This document shows, one piece after another, positions 37,418 to 44,718 of a stretch of DNA of 64,000 bases. Both the position numbers and the translations under genes were made by a program. The notes beneath the pieces were generated by a model, which was given only the letters and a program-made list of their open reading frames with translations, was not told where the DNA came from and ran no database searches. Position 1 is the first letter of the stretch; every line of letters starts with the position of its first letter. Source of the DNA: Rhizobium sp. TH2 (lineage in GTDB: Bacteria > Pseudomonadota > Alphaproteobacteria > Rhizobiales > Rhizobiaceae); the NCBI RefSeq assembly GCF_024707525.1, contig NZ_CP062231.1, forward strand, positions 5,555,501-5,619,500, read 5' to 3'.

Positions 37418-38293
37418 TCAGGCTGCCCTGAGCACGGGACGGGTAAGGCAGGTCGGGCCGCCCTCGCAGGCGATGCAGAGCGCATCGGCCTCGAAGGTCT
37501 CGACGACGCAGCCCTCGGCTTCCATGGCCGCCTTGGTCAGCGGGAAGCCGTCGACCATGATCACGTGCTTGGGCGAGGTCGGCAGGACATTGAGGTTGAG
37601 GCCGTTCGAAGCGGCGAATTCCTCGGCGGGCGCAACGATCATGCGGATGCCGCGTTCCTTGAGCAGCATGTAGAAAGCAGCCGGCAGCAGCGGTGCATGG
37701 ACCAGAGCAAGGTCATCGGCCAGCGGCGAGATCACGCTCATCAGGTGCAGACAGGCTTCCTCGCCCTGCCAGAGCGGCAGGTCGAAGCAGAGGACGGTAA
37801 CGCCGAGCGGCTTCAGGATTTCCTGCATCTGTTCGATGCCGGCCTGGTTGGAGCGGACGCCACGGCCGATGGCGAGCGTCTTCGAATCGACCCAGACGCA
37901 ATCGCCGCCTTCGACCGTGCCCGGCGCCTTGATGCGGCCGAGGATCGGGATGCCGGCGTCCTTGTAGGCATCCTCGTGCATCTTGCCCTCGGGAACCCGC
38001 AGCCGCTTGCCCATGCGCAGGATGATGGCACCCTGGTCGGTCATCAGCGAGGGGTCGTGGGTGAACATCGAATCGGCCAGGCCGTCGCCGGCATCTTCCA
38101 TCCACTGGATGACCGCGCCGGACTTTTCCACAAGCGCCGCGAACGTCGCATACTGCGCGATTGCCTTCTCGCCATCAAAGGTTGGACCGTAATGCCATTC
38201 GGACGCATCGGCCTCAAGCAGGCTTTTGCCGGGGCGGCGCATCAGCACGCGGGCAAGCGGACTGGACATCGCCTGGGAACCGAAGGCGTTCAT
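37418..38293 (-). CDS. Dimethylarginine dimethylaminohydrolase / arginine deiminase-like amidinohydrolase
   Basis: A 291-residue amidinotransferase-fold enzyme. Catalytic residues are visible: Asp in FTHDPSLM (about 78), Glu in GTVEGGDCVW (about 127), His in CLHLMSVIS (about 186) and nucleophile Cys in CEGGPTCLTRP (about 284). It would hydrolyse arginine or a methylated or substituted arginine to citrulline and an amine. The start at 38293 has GGAGAA six bases upstream. Exact substrate within this family is uncertain. Confidence 0.9.
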   Translation of the reverse strand: MNAFGSQAMSSPLARVLMRRPGKSLLEADASEWHYGPTFDGEKAIAQYATFAALVEKSGAVIQWMEDAGDGLADSMFTHDPSLMTDQGAIILRMGKRLRVPEGKMHEDAYKDAGIPILGRIKAPGTVEGGDCVWVDSKTLAIGRGVRSNQAGIEQMQEILKPLGVTVLCFDLPLWQGEEACLHLMSVISPLADDLALVHAPLLPAAFYMLLKERGIRMIVAPAEEFAASNGLNLNVLPTSPKHVIMVDGFPLTKAAMEAEGCVVETFEADALCIACEGGPTCLTRPVLRAA

Positions 38294-38359
38294 TATTTTC
38301 TCCATGGATGTGGTAACCGGCCGATTGCATCCGGTCCTTGTGACGGAAAGTGGATTATA

Positions 38360-38384
38360 CACTTGAATAATTTAAGAACAAGTG
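38360..38384. promoter_or_regulatory. Palindromic operator candidate in divergent DDAH-like/ABC region
   Basis: CACTTG-N13-CAAGTG is a perfect 6-bp inverted repeat in an AT-rich stretch between the divergent hydrolase and transporter operons. The nearby TetR regulator is the natural candidate to bind it. Function is inferred from symmetry and place. Confidence 0.45.
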
Positions 38385-38455
38385 ATTTACTGATTTTTAA
38401 CGCGACGAAAGAGGCCAGTGGCTTTCATCGTAAAAACATAAACTGGGGAACAAGA

Positions 38456-38500
38456 ATGAACACGGATAGATCCAAAATCCGGTATTGGCGGTTTTCATGA
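38456..38500 (+). CDS. 14-residue leader peptide overlapping the ABC ATPase start
   Basis: The ORF MNTDRSKIRYWRFS has a GGGGAAC ribosome-binding site five to seven bases before its ATG. Its TGA overlaps the ATG of the ATPase gene (ATGA). Three of its 14 residues are Arg (codons AGA, CGG, CGG) and one is Lys, while the operon encodes a basic/polar amino-acid importer. The ATPase itself has only a weak GGCGG upstream, so its translation may depend on the leader. No relative can be looked up here. Confidence 0.55.
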   Translation: MNTDRSKIRYWRFS

Positions 38501-39270
38501 GTGAGTCGGCGGAAGCGATTCAAGTCGCTGATCTGCATAAAAAATTCGGCCCCCTGGAAGTTCTGAAGGGTGTGTCGCTGACAGCCCGGCAAGGCGATGT
38601 GATCGCGATCATCGGCGGTTCCGGTTCGGGCAAATCCACCTTCCTGCGCTGTATCAACATGCTGGAGCTTCCGAGCGCGGGCACGATCACCATTCATGGC
38701 GAGAGGATCGACATGAAGAAGGATGGCCATGGCGGCTTGATGCCTGCAAACCGGAAGCAGGTCCAGCGCATCCGTTCGCAACTGGCCATGGTGTTTCAGA
38801 ACTTCAATCTCTGGCAGCACATGACCGTGATCCAGAACGTCGTCGAGGCGCCGATCCATGTGCTCGGCGTGCCGAAGGACCAGGCTATGGCGCGGGCTGA
38901 AACCATCCTCAAGCGGGTCGGGCTTTACGAAAAGCGTGATGTCTATCCCGGCTTCATGTCCGGCGGCCAGCAGCAGCGCGCGGCAATTGCCCGGGCACTC
39001 GCCGTGGAGCCGCTCGCCATGCTGTTCGACGAGCCGACTTCGGCGCTCGATCCGGAACTGGTGGGCGAGGTGCTCGCCGTCATCGGCGATCTCGCCAAGG
39101 AAAAACGCACGATGATCCTCGTCACCCACGAGATGAAATTCGCGCGCAACGTGGCCAGCCACGTCGTCTATCTCCGGCAGGGCATCGTCGAAGAACAGGG
39201 ACCGCCCGAACAGCTGTTCGGCAACCCGCAGTCCGAGCATCTGAAACGCTTCATCAGCTCGGTCCACTAA
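38497..39270 (+). CDS. Polar/basic amino-acid ABC transporter ATP-binding subunit
   Basis: A 257-residue ATPase (PAAT family, close to OccP/ArtP). Walker A is GGSGSGKST (about 40-48), the Q-loop FQNFNLWQHMT, signature FMSGGQQQRAAIARA and Walker B MLFDEPTSALDPE, with the H-loop VTHEM. ATG 38497 is preferred to TTG 38485 because it overlaps the leader stop. It is the first subunit gene of an operon with a binding protein and two permeases. Confidence 0.94.
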   Translation: MSESAEAIQVADLHKKFGPLEVLKGVSLTARQGDVIAIIGGSGSGKSTFLRCINMLELPSAGTITIHGERIDMKKDGHGGLMPANRKQVQRIRSQLAMVFQNFNLWQHMTVIQNVVEAPIHVLGVPKDQAMARAETILKRVGLYEKRDVYPGFMSGGQQQRAAIARALAVEPLAMLFDEPTSALDPELVGEVLAVIGDLAKEKRTMILVTHEMKFARNVASHVVYLRQGIVEEQGPPEQLFGNPQSEHLKRFISSVH

Positions 39271-39303
39271 TCAACAAGCCAAACCAGAAACTGGGAGAAC
39301 AGT

Positions 39304-40083
39304 ATGAAAAACGGTTTGAAAGTCGCAGCCCTCGCTCTCGCAATCGGCATCTCGGGCGGTGCATCGGCAATGGCTGAACAGGTCAAGGTCGGCTTTGCCG
39401 CCGAACCCTATCCGCCCTTCACCTCGCTTGACGCGTCGGGCAAGTGGGTCGGCTGGGAAGTCGAATTCGCCGATGCGATCTGCAAGGAAGCCAAGCTCGA
39501 TTGCGTGATCACGCCAGTTGCCTGGGACGGCATCATCCCGGCACTCACCACCAAGAAGATCGACATGATCGTCGGCTCGATGTCGATCACCGAGGAACGC
39601 CTCAAGACGATCGACTTCTCGGACAAGTATTACAACACCCCGACCGGCATCATCGGCCGCAAGGACGACAAGTTCGACGCGACGCCGGAAAGCCTCGCGG
39701 GCAAGATCATCGGCGTCCAGGTTTCGACCATCCACCAGGATTACGCCACCAAGCATTTCGGCCCGACGGCCGCTGAGGTCAAGGAATACCAGACCCAGGA
39801 CGAAGCCAACCAGGATCTTGCCGCCGGCCGTGTCGATGCCGTGCAGGCCGACGCCATCGCGCTCGACGCCTTCCTCAAGTCGGAAGCCGGCGCCTGCTGC
39901 GACCACAAGGGCAATGTCGCGGACGATGCGGCGATCCTCGGTGCCGGTGTCGGCATCGGCATCCGTAAGGACGAAGGTGCTCTCAAGGAAAAGCTGAATG
40001 CCGCGATCAAGGCGATCCGCGCCAACGGCACTTATGACACTTTCTCGAAGAAGCATTTCGACTTCAACATTTACGGCGAGTGA
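39304..40083 (+). CDS. Amino-acid ABC transporter periplasmic binding protein
   Basis: A 259-residue SBP_bac_3 protein. A signal peptide (MKNGLKVAALALAIGISGGASAMA) is followed by VKVGFAAEPYPPFTSLD, the usual N-terminus of lysine/arginine/ornithine- or octopine-type binding proteins. AWDGIIPALTTKKIDMIVGSMSITEERLKTIDFS is the conserved ligand-contacting block. Its place beside a DDAH/ADI-like hydrolase suggests arginine-like ligands. Confidence 0.94.
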   Translation: MKNGLKVAALALAIGISGGASAMAEQVKVGFAAEPYPPFTSLDASGKWVGWEVEFADAICKEAKLDCVITPVAWDGIIPALTTKKIDMIVGSMSITEERLKTIDFSDKYYNTPTGIIGRKDDKFDATPESLAGKIIGVQVSTIHQDYATKHFGPTAAEVKEYQTQDEANQDLAAGRVDAVQADAIALDAFLKSEAGACCDHKGNVADDAAILGAGVGIGIRKDEGALKEKLNAAIKAIRANGTYDTFSKKHFDFNIYGE

Positions 40084-40150
40084 TGTCTTCTGAACGCGGC
40101 GCGCGGTTCCGGTCGCGCGCCACCTTTTCCTCCAGGCGGCGACATCGCGC

Positions 40151-40882
40151 ATGTATGAAGCCCTGACGGCCCTTTCGGATCTGAGCGTTCTGGCATTCGA
40201 GCCCCCCGGCTGGGGTGCTGTGCTCCTCGCGGGCTTAATCAATTCGATGTATATCGCCTTCGGCGGCTATGCGCTCGGCATGGTGATCGGATTGCTCGGC
40301 GCTTCGGGCAAGCTCTATGGCGGTGTCGTCACCCGCGATCTCCTCGAAGTCTACACGACCGTCGTCCGGGCCGTGCCCGAACTCGTTCTCATTCTCATAC
40401 TCTACTACGCCGGCACCGAGGCGCTGAATGCCGTGCTGATCCGCATCGGCATCGGCCAGGTCGATATCAGCGGCCTGGTTGCTGGCATTGTGGTTATCGG
40501 AGTCGTGCTTGGGGCTTATCTGACAGAGGTCATACGCGGCGCGATCAAGGCGGTTCCGGGTGGCGAGATAGAAGCGGGACGCTCCTATGGCATGGGGCCG
40601 TTTCAGATTTTCCGCCGCATCATATTTCCCGCCATGCTGCCGCATGCGCTTCCGGGCCTCGGCAATTACTGGCTGACGACGACGAAGGATACGGCGCTTC
40701 TGGCCGTTGTCGGCTTCACCGAGCTGACGCTGGCCACCCGGCAGGCGGCAGGCGCCACTAAGCATTACATGACCTTCTTTCTCGCCGCAGGCGCGATCTA
40801 CCTGACAGTCTCGATCCTGTCGGGCATTGTCATCAAGATCATCGAAGCGCGCTTCGGACGCGGTCTGGTGAGGCCAACCTGA
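40151..40882 (+). CDS. Amino-acid ABC transporter permease (HisQ-type)
   Basis: A 243-residue permease with about five transmembrane segments. The conserved HisMQ loop reads EVIRGAIKAVPGGEIEAGRSYGMGPFQIFRRIIFPAMLPHALPGLGNYW. Its TGA shares one base with the next permease ATG, so the two are translated together. It is one half of the heterodimeric channel. Confidence 0.93.
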   Translation: MYEALTALSDLSVLAFEPPGWGAVLLAGLINSMYIAFGGYALGMVIGLLGASGKLYGGVVTRDLLEVYTTVVRAVPELVLILILYYAGTEALNAVLIRIGIGQVDISGLVAGIVVIGVVLGAYLTEVIRGAIKAVPGGEIEAGRSYGMGPFQIFRRIIFPAMLPHALPGLGNYWLTTTKDTALLAVVGFTELTLATRQAAGATKHYMTFFLAAGAIYLTVSILSGIVIKIIEARFGRGLVRPT

Positions 40883-41706
40883 TGAGCGACACCACCACCG
40901 TCCAAAGCACCGCTGTTGTCGATGTTGCCAAACGCGTCAACTGGTTCATGCCGCATCGGGTTATCATGATGCTGGTTGCGGCCGGTCTCGTCATCCTGGC
41001 CGCGACGACCATGCGATGGGACTGGATCCCGCAGTATCAAAACCAATTGCTGGTTGGCATAGGGCGGACGCTGGCATTGCTTTTCTCGAGCGCCATTGTC
41101 GGCATGCTTTTCGCCATTCCGCTTGGTCTCGCCCAGGTGACCGGTCCGAGGCCGCTCGGCTGGCTCGCAGCCGGCTTCTGCGGCATCATCCGCGGCACGC
41201 CGCTGCTGCTGCAGCTATGGCTGCTCTATTACGGCCTGGGTTCGATCCTGGCGGCAAACCCCGATTTCCGGAAGGAATATCCCGAGATATTCTATTATAT
41301 CAGGCAGGCGTGGCCCTATGGCTTCCTGGCGCTGATGCTCTCGTTCGCCGCCTATGAGGGCGAGGTGATGCGCGGCGCCTTCAAGGGCGTGCCGCGTGGC
41401 GAACTCGAGGCCGCAAAGTCCTATGGTATGGGCCGTTGGACGATGTTCCGCCGCATCTGGCTGCCGCGCGCGCTCCACCGCGCATTGCCCACCCTGACCG
41501 GCGATACCGTGCTGCAGTTGAAATCGACGCCGCTGGTGGCGACGATTACCGTCGTCGATGCCTATGGCGTGATTTCGAAGGTCAGGCAGGCGACCTACCT
41601 GACCTATGAGCCGCTGCTGCTGCTCGCCCTGATCTATATGATCCTGACCGGCATCATGGTCGTCGCATTCCGCTATTTCGAGAACATGGTTCCGAGCAAG
41701 CGGTGA
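40882..41706 (+). CDS. Amino-acid ABC transporter permease (HisM-type)
   Basis: A 274-residue permease, with a longer cytoplasmic N-terminus than its partner. The EAA-like loop is EGEVMRGAFKGVPRGELEAAKSYGMGRWTMFRRIWLPRALHRALP. It ends the amino-acid uptake operon; the yhhQ gene converges on it 30 nt away. Confidence 0.93.
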   Translation: MSDTTTVQSTAVVDVAKRVNWFMPHRVIMMLVAAGLVILAATTMRWDWIPQYQNQLLVGIGRTLALLFSSAIVGMLFAIPLGLAQVTGPRPLGWLAAGFCGIIRGTPLLLQLWLLYYGLGSILAANPDFRKEYPEIFYYIRQAWPYGFLALMLSFAAYEGEVMRGAFKGVPRGELEAAKSYGMGRWTMFRRIWLPRALHRALPTLTGDTVLQLKSTPLVATITVVDAYGVISKVRQATYLTYEPLLLLALIYMILTGIMVVAFRYFENMVPSKR

Positions 41707-41736
41707 CGGCGGGGTCTTACTTGCCTGAAAACCGCG

Positions 41737-42372
41737 TCAAACCTTCGCCACACCAGGCATCGGCTTCAACGTGCTCATCAGCGCGCCGTAGGGCAGCAGC
41801 AGCACGATCGCAAACAGCATCTTCACCGAGAGATCGCCGAGCGCCCAGGAGATCCAGCGTGGGGCTTCCTCCGTCATGACACCGAGGATCGGTGCGTGTT
41901 CGATCGCATAGGCATCGTTCGGGCCGAAGACCGAGAAGGCCGGGGCGAACGCGAACGAAAAGAACAGCACCGTATCGAGGATCGAGCCCAGCATGGAGCC
42001 CGCGAGGGGCGCGTGCCACCAGCTCTGCCGACGGAGCCGATTGAAGACGGAGATATCGAGCATCTGGCCGAGAAGGAAGGCGAGGCCCGACGCGATCGCA
42101 ATACGCGGAAGAGAAAGGTACCAGGACAACACCACGCCCACGACGAAACCGCAAAGCACGACGATGCGCGCATATCTAGGCCCGAACTGGCGATTGGTGA
42201 AATCGGTCACCAGGAAGGCGAAGGGGTAGGTGAAGGCACCCCAGGTCAAGAGGTCGGCGAGGTTGATCGCGCCGAGCATGCCCTGCACCGGATACTGCAC
42301 GAGGATATTGGAGGCGACGACGACAAGCGTCATCAGCATGATGTAGACGAGGGTATAGCGCTGGGTCAGCAT
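41737..42372 (-). CDS. yhhQ: Queuosine precursor transporter (YhhQ/VUT family)
   Basis: A 211-residue membrane protein with about six hydrophobic segments, importing preQ0/preQ1 or queuine-type precursors. Landmarks are FAFLVTDFTNRQFGPRYAR and SVFNRLRRQSWWHAPLAGSMLGSILDTVLFF. The start is 42372 (MLTQRYTL) with AGGA upstream; the longer frame from 42444 runs through a structured leader. The gene lies downstream of rpmB on the same strand but beyond the rpmB terminator. Confidence 0.92.
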   Translation of the reverse strand: MLTQRYTLVYIMLMTLVVVASNILVQYPVQGMLGAINLADLLTWGAFTYPFAFLVTDFTNRQFGPRYARIVVLCGFVVGVVLSWYLSLPRIAIASGLAFLLGQMLDISVFNRLRRQSWWHAPLAGSMLGSILDTVLFFSFAFAPAFSVFGPNDAYAIEHAPILGVMTEEAPRWISWALGDLSVKMLFAIVLLLPYGALMSTLKPMPGVAKV

Positions 42373-42398
42373 TTTTTTATCCTGGGTGATGCCACCAG
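42367..42398 (-). promoter_or_regulatory. Candidate translational riboswitch-like hairpin/pseudoknot before yhhQ
   Basis: On the minus strand CTGGTG-GCAT-CACCCAG forms a hairpin (one bulge) just before AGGATAAAAAAATGC. Its GCAU loop is complementary to AUGC, made by the start codon plus one base, so an H-type pseudoknot could block initiation. The A-rich linker resembles the tail of preQ1-I riboswitches, and the gene imports a queuosine precursor. The full preQ1-I consensus is not met, so this is a candidate only. A further hairpin lies at 42416-42430. Confidence 0.4.
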
Positions 42399-42441
42399 TT
42401 GGAGGAACGATGGGATGGGCGAGGTGCCCACGTAAGAATGA

Positions 42442-42472
42442 CAAAAGGCCTGAACGGTTGCCCGGTCAAGCC
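42442..42472 (-). terminator. rpmB terminator
   Basis: On the minus strand GGCTTGACCGG-GCAA-CCGTTCAGGCC (42472-42447) is an 11-bp stem with one mismatch and one wobble and a GCAA loop, followed by TTTTG. It lies 28 nt after the rpmB stop and separates rpmB from yhhQ. Confidence 0.7.
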
Positions 42473-42499
42473 TTGGGTCGGAAAACCGGATGCCTGATA

Positions 42500-42784
42500 T
42501 CAGGCAGCGACCTTCTTTTCGATCTGGCGTTTCAGCAGGCGAGCGCGGATCGACAGTTCGCTGGCATCGGCCTTGGTGAGGAAGGCATCGAGACCGCCGC
42601 GATGTTCGACCGAACGCAAGGCATGTGCCGAAACGCGCAGGCGGAAACGCTGGCCGAGCGCGTCGGAGATCAGCGTCACCTGGCAAAGGTTCGGCAGATA
42701 GCGGCGCTTGGTCTTGTTGTTCGCATGGCTGACATTGTTTCCAACCAGGACGCCCTTGCCGGTCAGTTCGCAAACTCGGGACAT
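42500..42784 (-). CDS. rpmB: 50S ribosomal protein bL28
   Basis: A 94-residue large-subunit ribosomal protein. The N-terminus [33 protein letters not shown] is the hallmark of L28, and length is normal for alphaproteobacteria. It has its own promoter, a leader with a terminator-like hairpin and a downstream terminator. Confidence 0.97.
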   Translation of the reverse strand: MSRVCELTGKGVLVGNNVSHANNKTKRRYLPNLCQVTLISDALGQRFRLRVSAHALRSVEHRGGLDAFLTKADASELSIRARLLKRQIEKKVAA

Positions 42785-42819
42785 GGTATCACCTATTCTT
42801 TTATCCGGCCGGACAAACT

Positions 42820-42845
42820 AAAAACGGACCCGAAATTCGGGCCCG
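42820..42845 (-). promoter_or_regulatory. Terminator-like hairpin in the rpmB leader (attenuator candidate)
   Basis: On the minus strand CGGGCCCG-AATTT-CGGGTCCG is followed at once by TTTTTAG (T-run at 42824-42820). It lies between the rpmB promoter and its start codon at 42784, and no upstream gene on this strand needs a terminator here. It could cut transcription short in the leader and serve as feedback control. Function is inferred. Confidence 0.55.
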
Positions 42846-42876
42846 CGCGCCGCTGGCCTGTTTTTGAAGTTGCGGT

Positions 42877-42905
42877 TCCATAATTGGAGCGGCCGGGCCT
42901 GTCAA
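42877..42905 (-). promoter_or_regulatory. rpmB promoter
   Basis: The minus strand carries CTTGACA (-35 hexamer 42905-42900), a 17-nt GC-rich spacer and TATGGA (-10, 42882-42877). A perfect -35 with a weaker -10 is usual for alphaproteobacterial ribosomal genes. The predicted start would give a leader of about 85 nt containing the hairpin at 42820-42845. Confidence 0.55.
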
Positions 42906-43031
42906 GACTATCCTTGGATTTCGAGGAATTTTCTGACAGGACACAGCCTTCCTGACAAAGCCTTCCTATATGTCACGCAGAAAAAACACAAAGAATCCGT
43001 AAGTGCGGGTCATTCGTTGCAGGGCGTTATC

Positions 43032-43808
43032 ATGGTCAAAGCTTTTGCCGCTACATTCCTGTCGTTTTGCACAGCTTTCGTGCCTCTAGCGGCAGGGGCG
43101 GAGCCGGTCCGGCATCGCGCCGATTTCGACATCCAGCTGGCAGGACTGCCCTTCGCGCGCGCCAGCTTCAACTCCCGGCGCGATGACAATCTTTATGAGA
43201 TCCAGGTCGATTTCAAATCGGCGGGCGTCGGCCACATGGTTTCGGACCTGACGGCCGAGCTCGTCTCCACCGGTGTGATCGAAAACGGTGGCTTGCAGTC
43301 CCAGCGCTATTATCTTCAGTATCGCAAGGGCAAGCGGCATCGACTGTTCGAGACCGAATTCAAGGACGGCGACGTCGTCTCGACCCGCATCGAGCCCCAG
43401 CGCGACCGCTCGCGCCAGAAGAACTGGGTGCCGGTCATGCCGGAAGATTTGAAGGCCGTGACCGACCCGCTCGCGGGATTGATCCAGCCCGGCGGCAGCG
43501 ATCCATGCAAGCCGCTGATTCCTGTCTATGACGGCGAAACCCGGCTTGACCTGACCCTGGAACCTCGGCGCGAGGATACGTTCAAGACCGATGGTTTCGA
43601 CGGCAAGGTCGTGGTCTGCGGCATGCAGTACAAGCCGCTCGCGGGCTATCGCAAGGGCAGCACCGAGGCCGAATTCCTGCGCCGCCTGAAGAGCATGGAG
43701 ATCTGGTTTGCGAAAACGGAGCGAATGAATGTATATGCTCCGGTGTTTTTCTCCGTCCCGACAAGGTTTGGCACCCTCACCATGAAGGCCACGCATTTCG
43801 ACGGATGA
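43032..43808 (+). CDS. Exported DUF3108-domain protein
   Basis: A 258-residue protein with a signal peptide (KAFAATFLSFCTAFVPLAAGA). The mature part PVRHRADFDIQLAGLPFARASFNSR and the repeated beta-strand pattern (YEIQVDFKSAGVG, RHRLFETEFKDGDV) match the DUF3108 family of periplasmic proteins of unknown role. The start at 43032 is chosen because it begins the signal peptide; the upstream frame to 42864 is antisense-region sequence with no ribosome site. It is divergent from rpmB. Confidence 0.85.
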   Translation: MVKAFAATFLSFCTAFVPLAAGAEPVRHRADFDIQLAGLPFARASFNSRRDDNLYEIQVDFKSAGVGHMVSDLTAELVSTGVIENGGLQSQRYYLQYRKGKRHRLFETEFKDGDVVSTRIEPQRDRSRQKNWVPVMPEDLKAVTDPLAGLIQPGGSDPCKPLIPVYDGETRLDLTLEPRREDTFKTDGFDGKVVVCGMQYKPLAGYRKGSTEAEFLRRLKSMEIWFAKTERMNVYAPVFFSVPTRFGTLTMKATHFDG

Positions 43809-43833
43809 TCGGCTTCGAAGGGAGAGCTTATCC

Positions 43834-44718
43834 GTGAATATGCGTGCGACATCGATAGGTTTTTCCGCGATCCTGATGTGGTCGCTGCTGGCGCTGTTCA
43901 CAGCCGCCTCCGGCAAGATGCCGCCCTTCCAGCTGTCCGCGATCTGTTTCGCCATCGGTTCGCTGCCGGGAATTGTCCTTTTCATCGCGCGGCCTGAGCG
44001 GCTGAAACTGCTGAAGCAGCCGGTGGCGGCCTGGGCCACCGGTATCATCGGGCTGTTCGGCTATCACTTCCTCTATTTCACCGCACTCCGGAACGCGCCG
44101 CCGGCCGAAGCGGGCATGATCGCCTATCTCTGGCCGCTGTTCATCGTGCTCGGCTCCGCCATGCTGCCGGGCGAGCGGCTCAGGGCTGTCCATATCATCG
44201 GCGCGCTGATCGGCTTTGCCGGTGCCGCGCTGATTCTCTCAGGCCGTGTCGGCGGATCGGAGCAGTTCACCGACGCCCAGCGCTATATGGGTTATGCCGC
44301 GGCGTTTGCCTGCGCGATCACCTGGGCAAGCTATTCACTGCTCAGCCGCCGATTCGGCGATGTGCCGACCGATGCAGTGACGGGCTTCTGCCTGGCGACG
44401 GCGGTCCTGTCGGCGATCAGCCATCTGTTTCTCGAGACGACGGTCTGGCCCACCGCATCGACCGAGTGGCTGGCGATCCTGGGCCTCGGCATATTCCCGG
44501 TCGGGCTCGCCTTCTACGCCTGGGACCATGGCGTCAAGAAGGGCGACATCCAGCTTCTCGGCGTGGCGAGCTACGCTGCGCCGGTTCTGTCCACGCTTGC
44601 CTTGATCGCGGCGGGCTTTGCCGATGCCACATGGCAGGTGCTGCTCGCCTGCGTCCTGGTTCCGGGCGGCGCCCTGCTCGCGGTCTCCGGCACGGTCTTC
44701 AAGAAGAAGGCGGCATGA
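43834..44718 (+). CDS. DMT-family (EamA) exporter, YddG-like
   Basis: A 294-residue permease with ten hydrophobic segments in two EamA repeats (about 5-135 and 150-285). Features such as YHFLYFTALRNAPPAEAGMIAYLWPLFIVL and the second-half FPVGLAFYAWDHGVKKGDIQLLGVASYAAPVLSTL fit aromatic amino-acid exporters of YddG type. The GTG start at 43834 has GGGAGAG at the right distance; ATG 43840 is too far away. It overlaps gluQ by 4 nt. Confidence 0.9.
   Translation: MNMRATSIGFSAILMWSLLALFTAASGKMPPFQLSAICFAIGSLPGIVLFIARPERLKLLKQPVAAWATGIIGLFGYHFLYFTALRNAPPAEAGMIAYLWPLFIVLGSAMLPGERLRAVHIIGALIGFAGAALILSGRVGGSEQFTDAQRYMGYAAAFACAITWASYSLLSRRFGDVPTDAVTGFCLATAVLSAISHLFLETTVWPTASTEWLAILGLGIFPVGLAFYAWDHGVKKGDIQLLGVASYAAPVLSTLALIAAGFADATWQVLLACVLVPGGALLAVSGTVFKKKAA

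Noticed and set aside
42367..42398. Firm call of a preQ1-I riboswitch before yhhQ
   Set aside because: The loop and pairing do not meet the known preQ1-I consensus (no ACC/GG pairing with the tail), so it is kept only as a candidate element.
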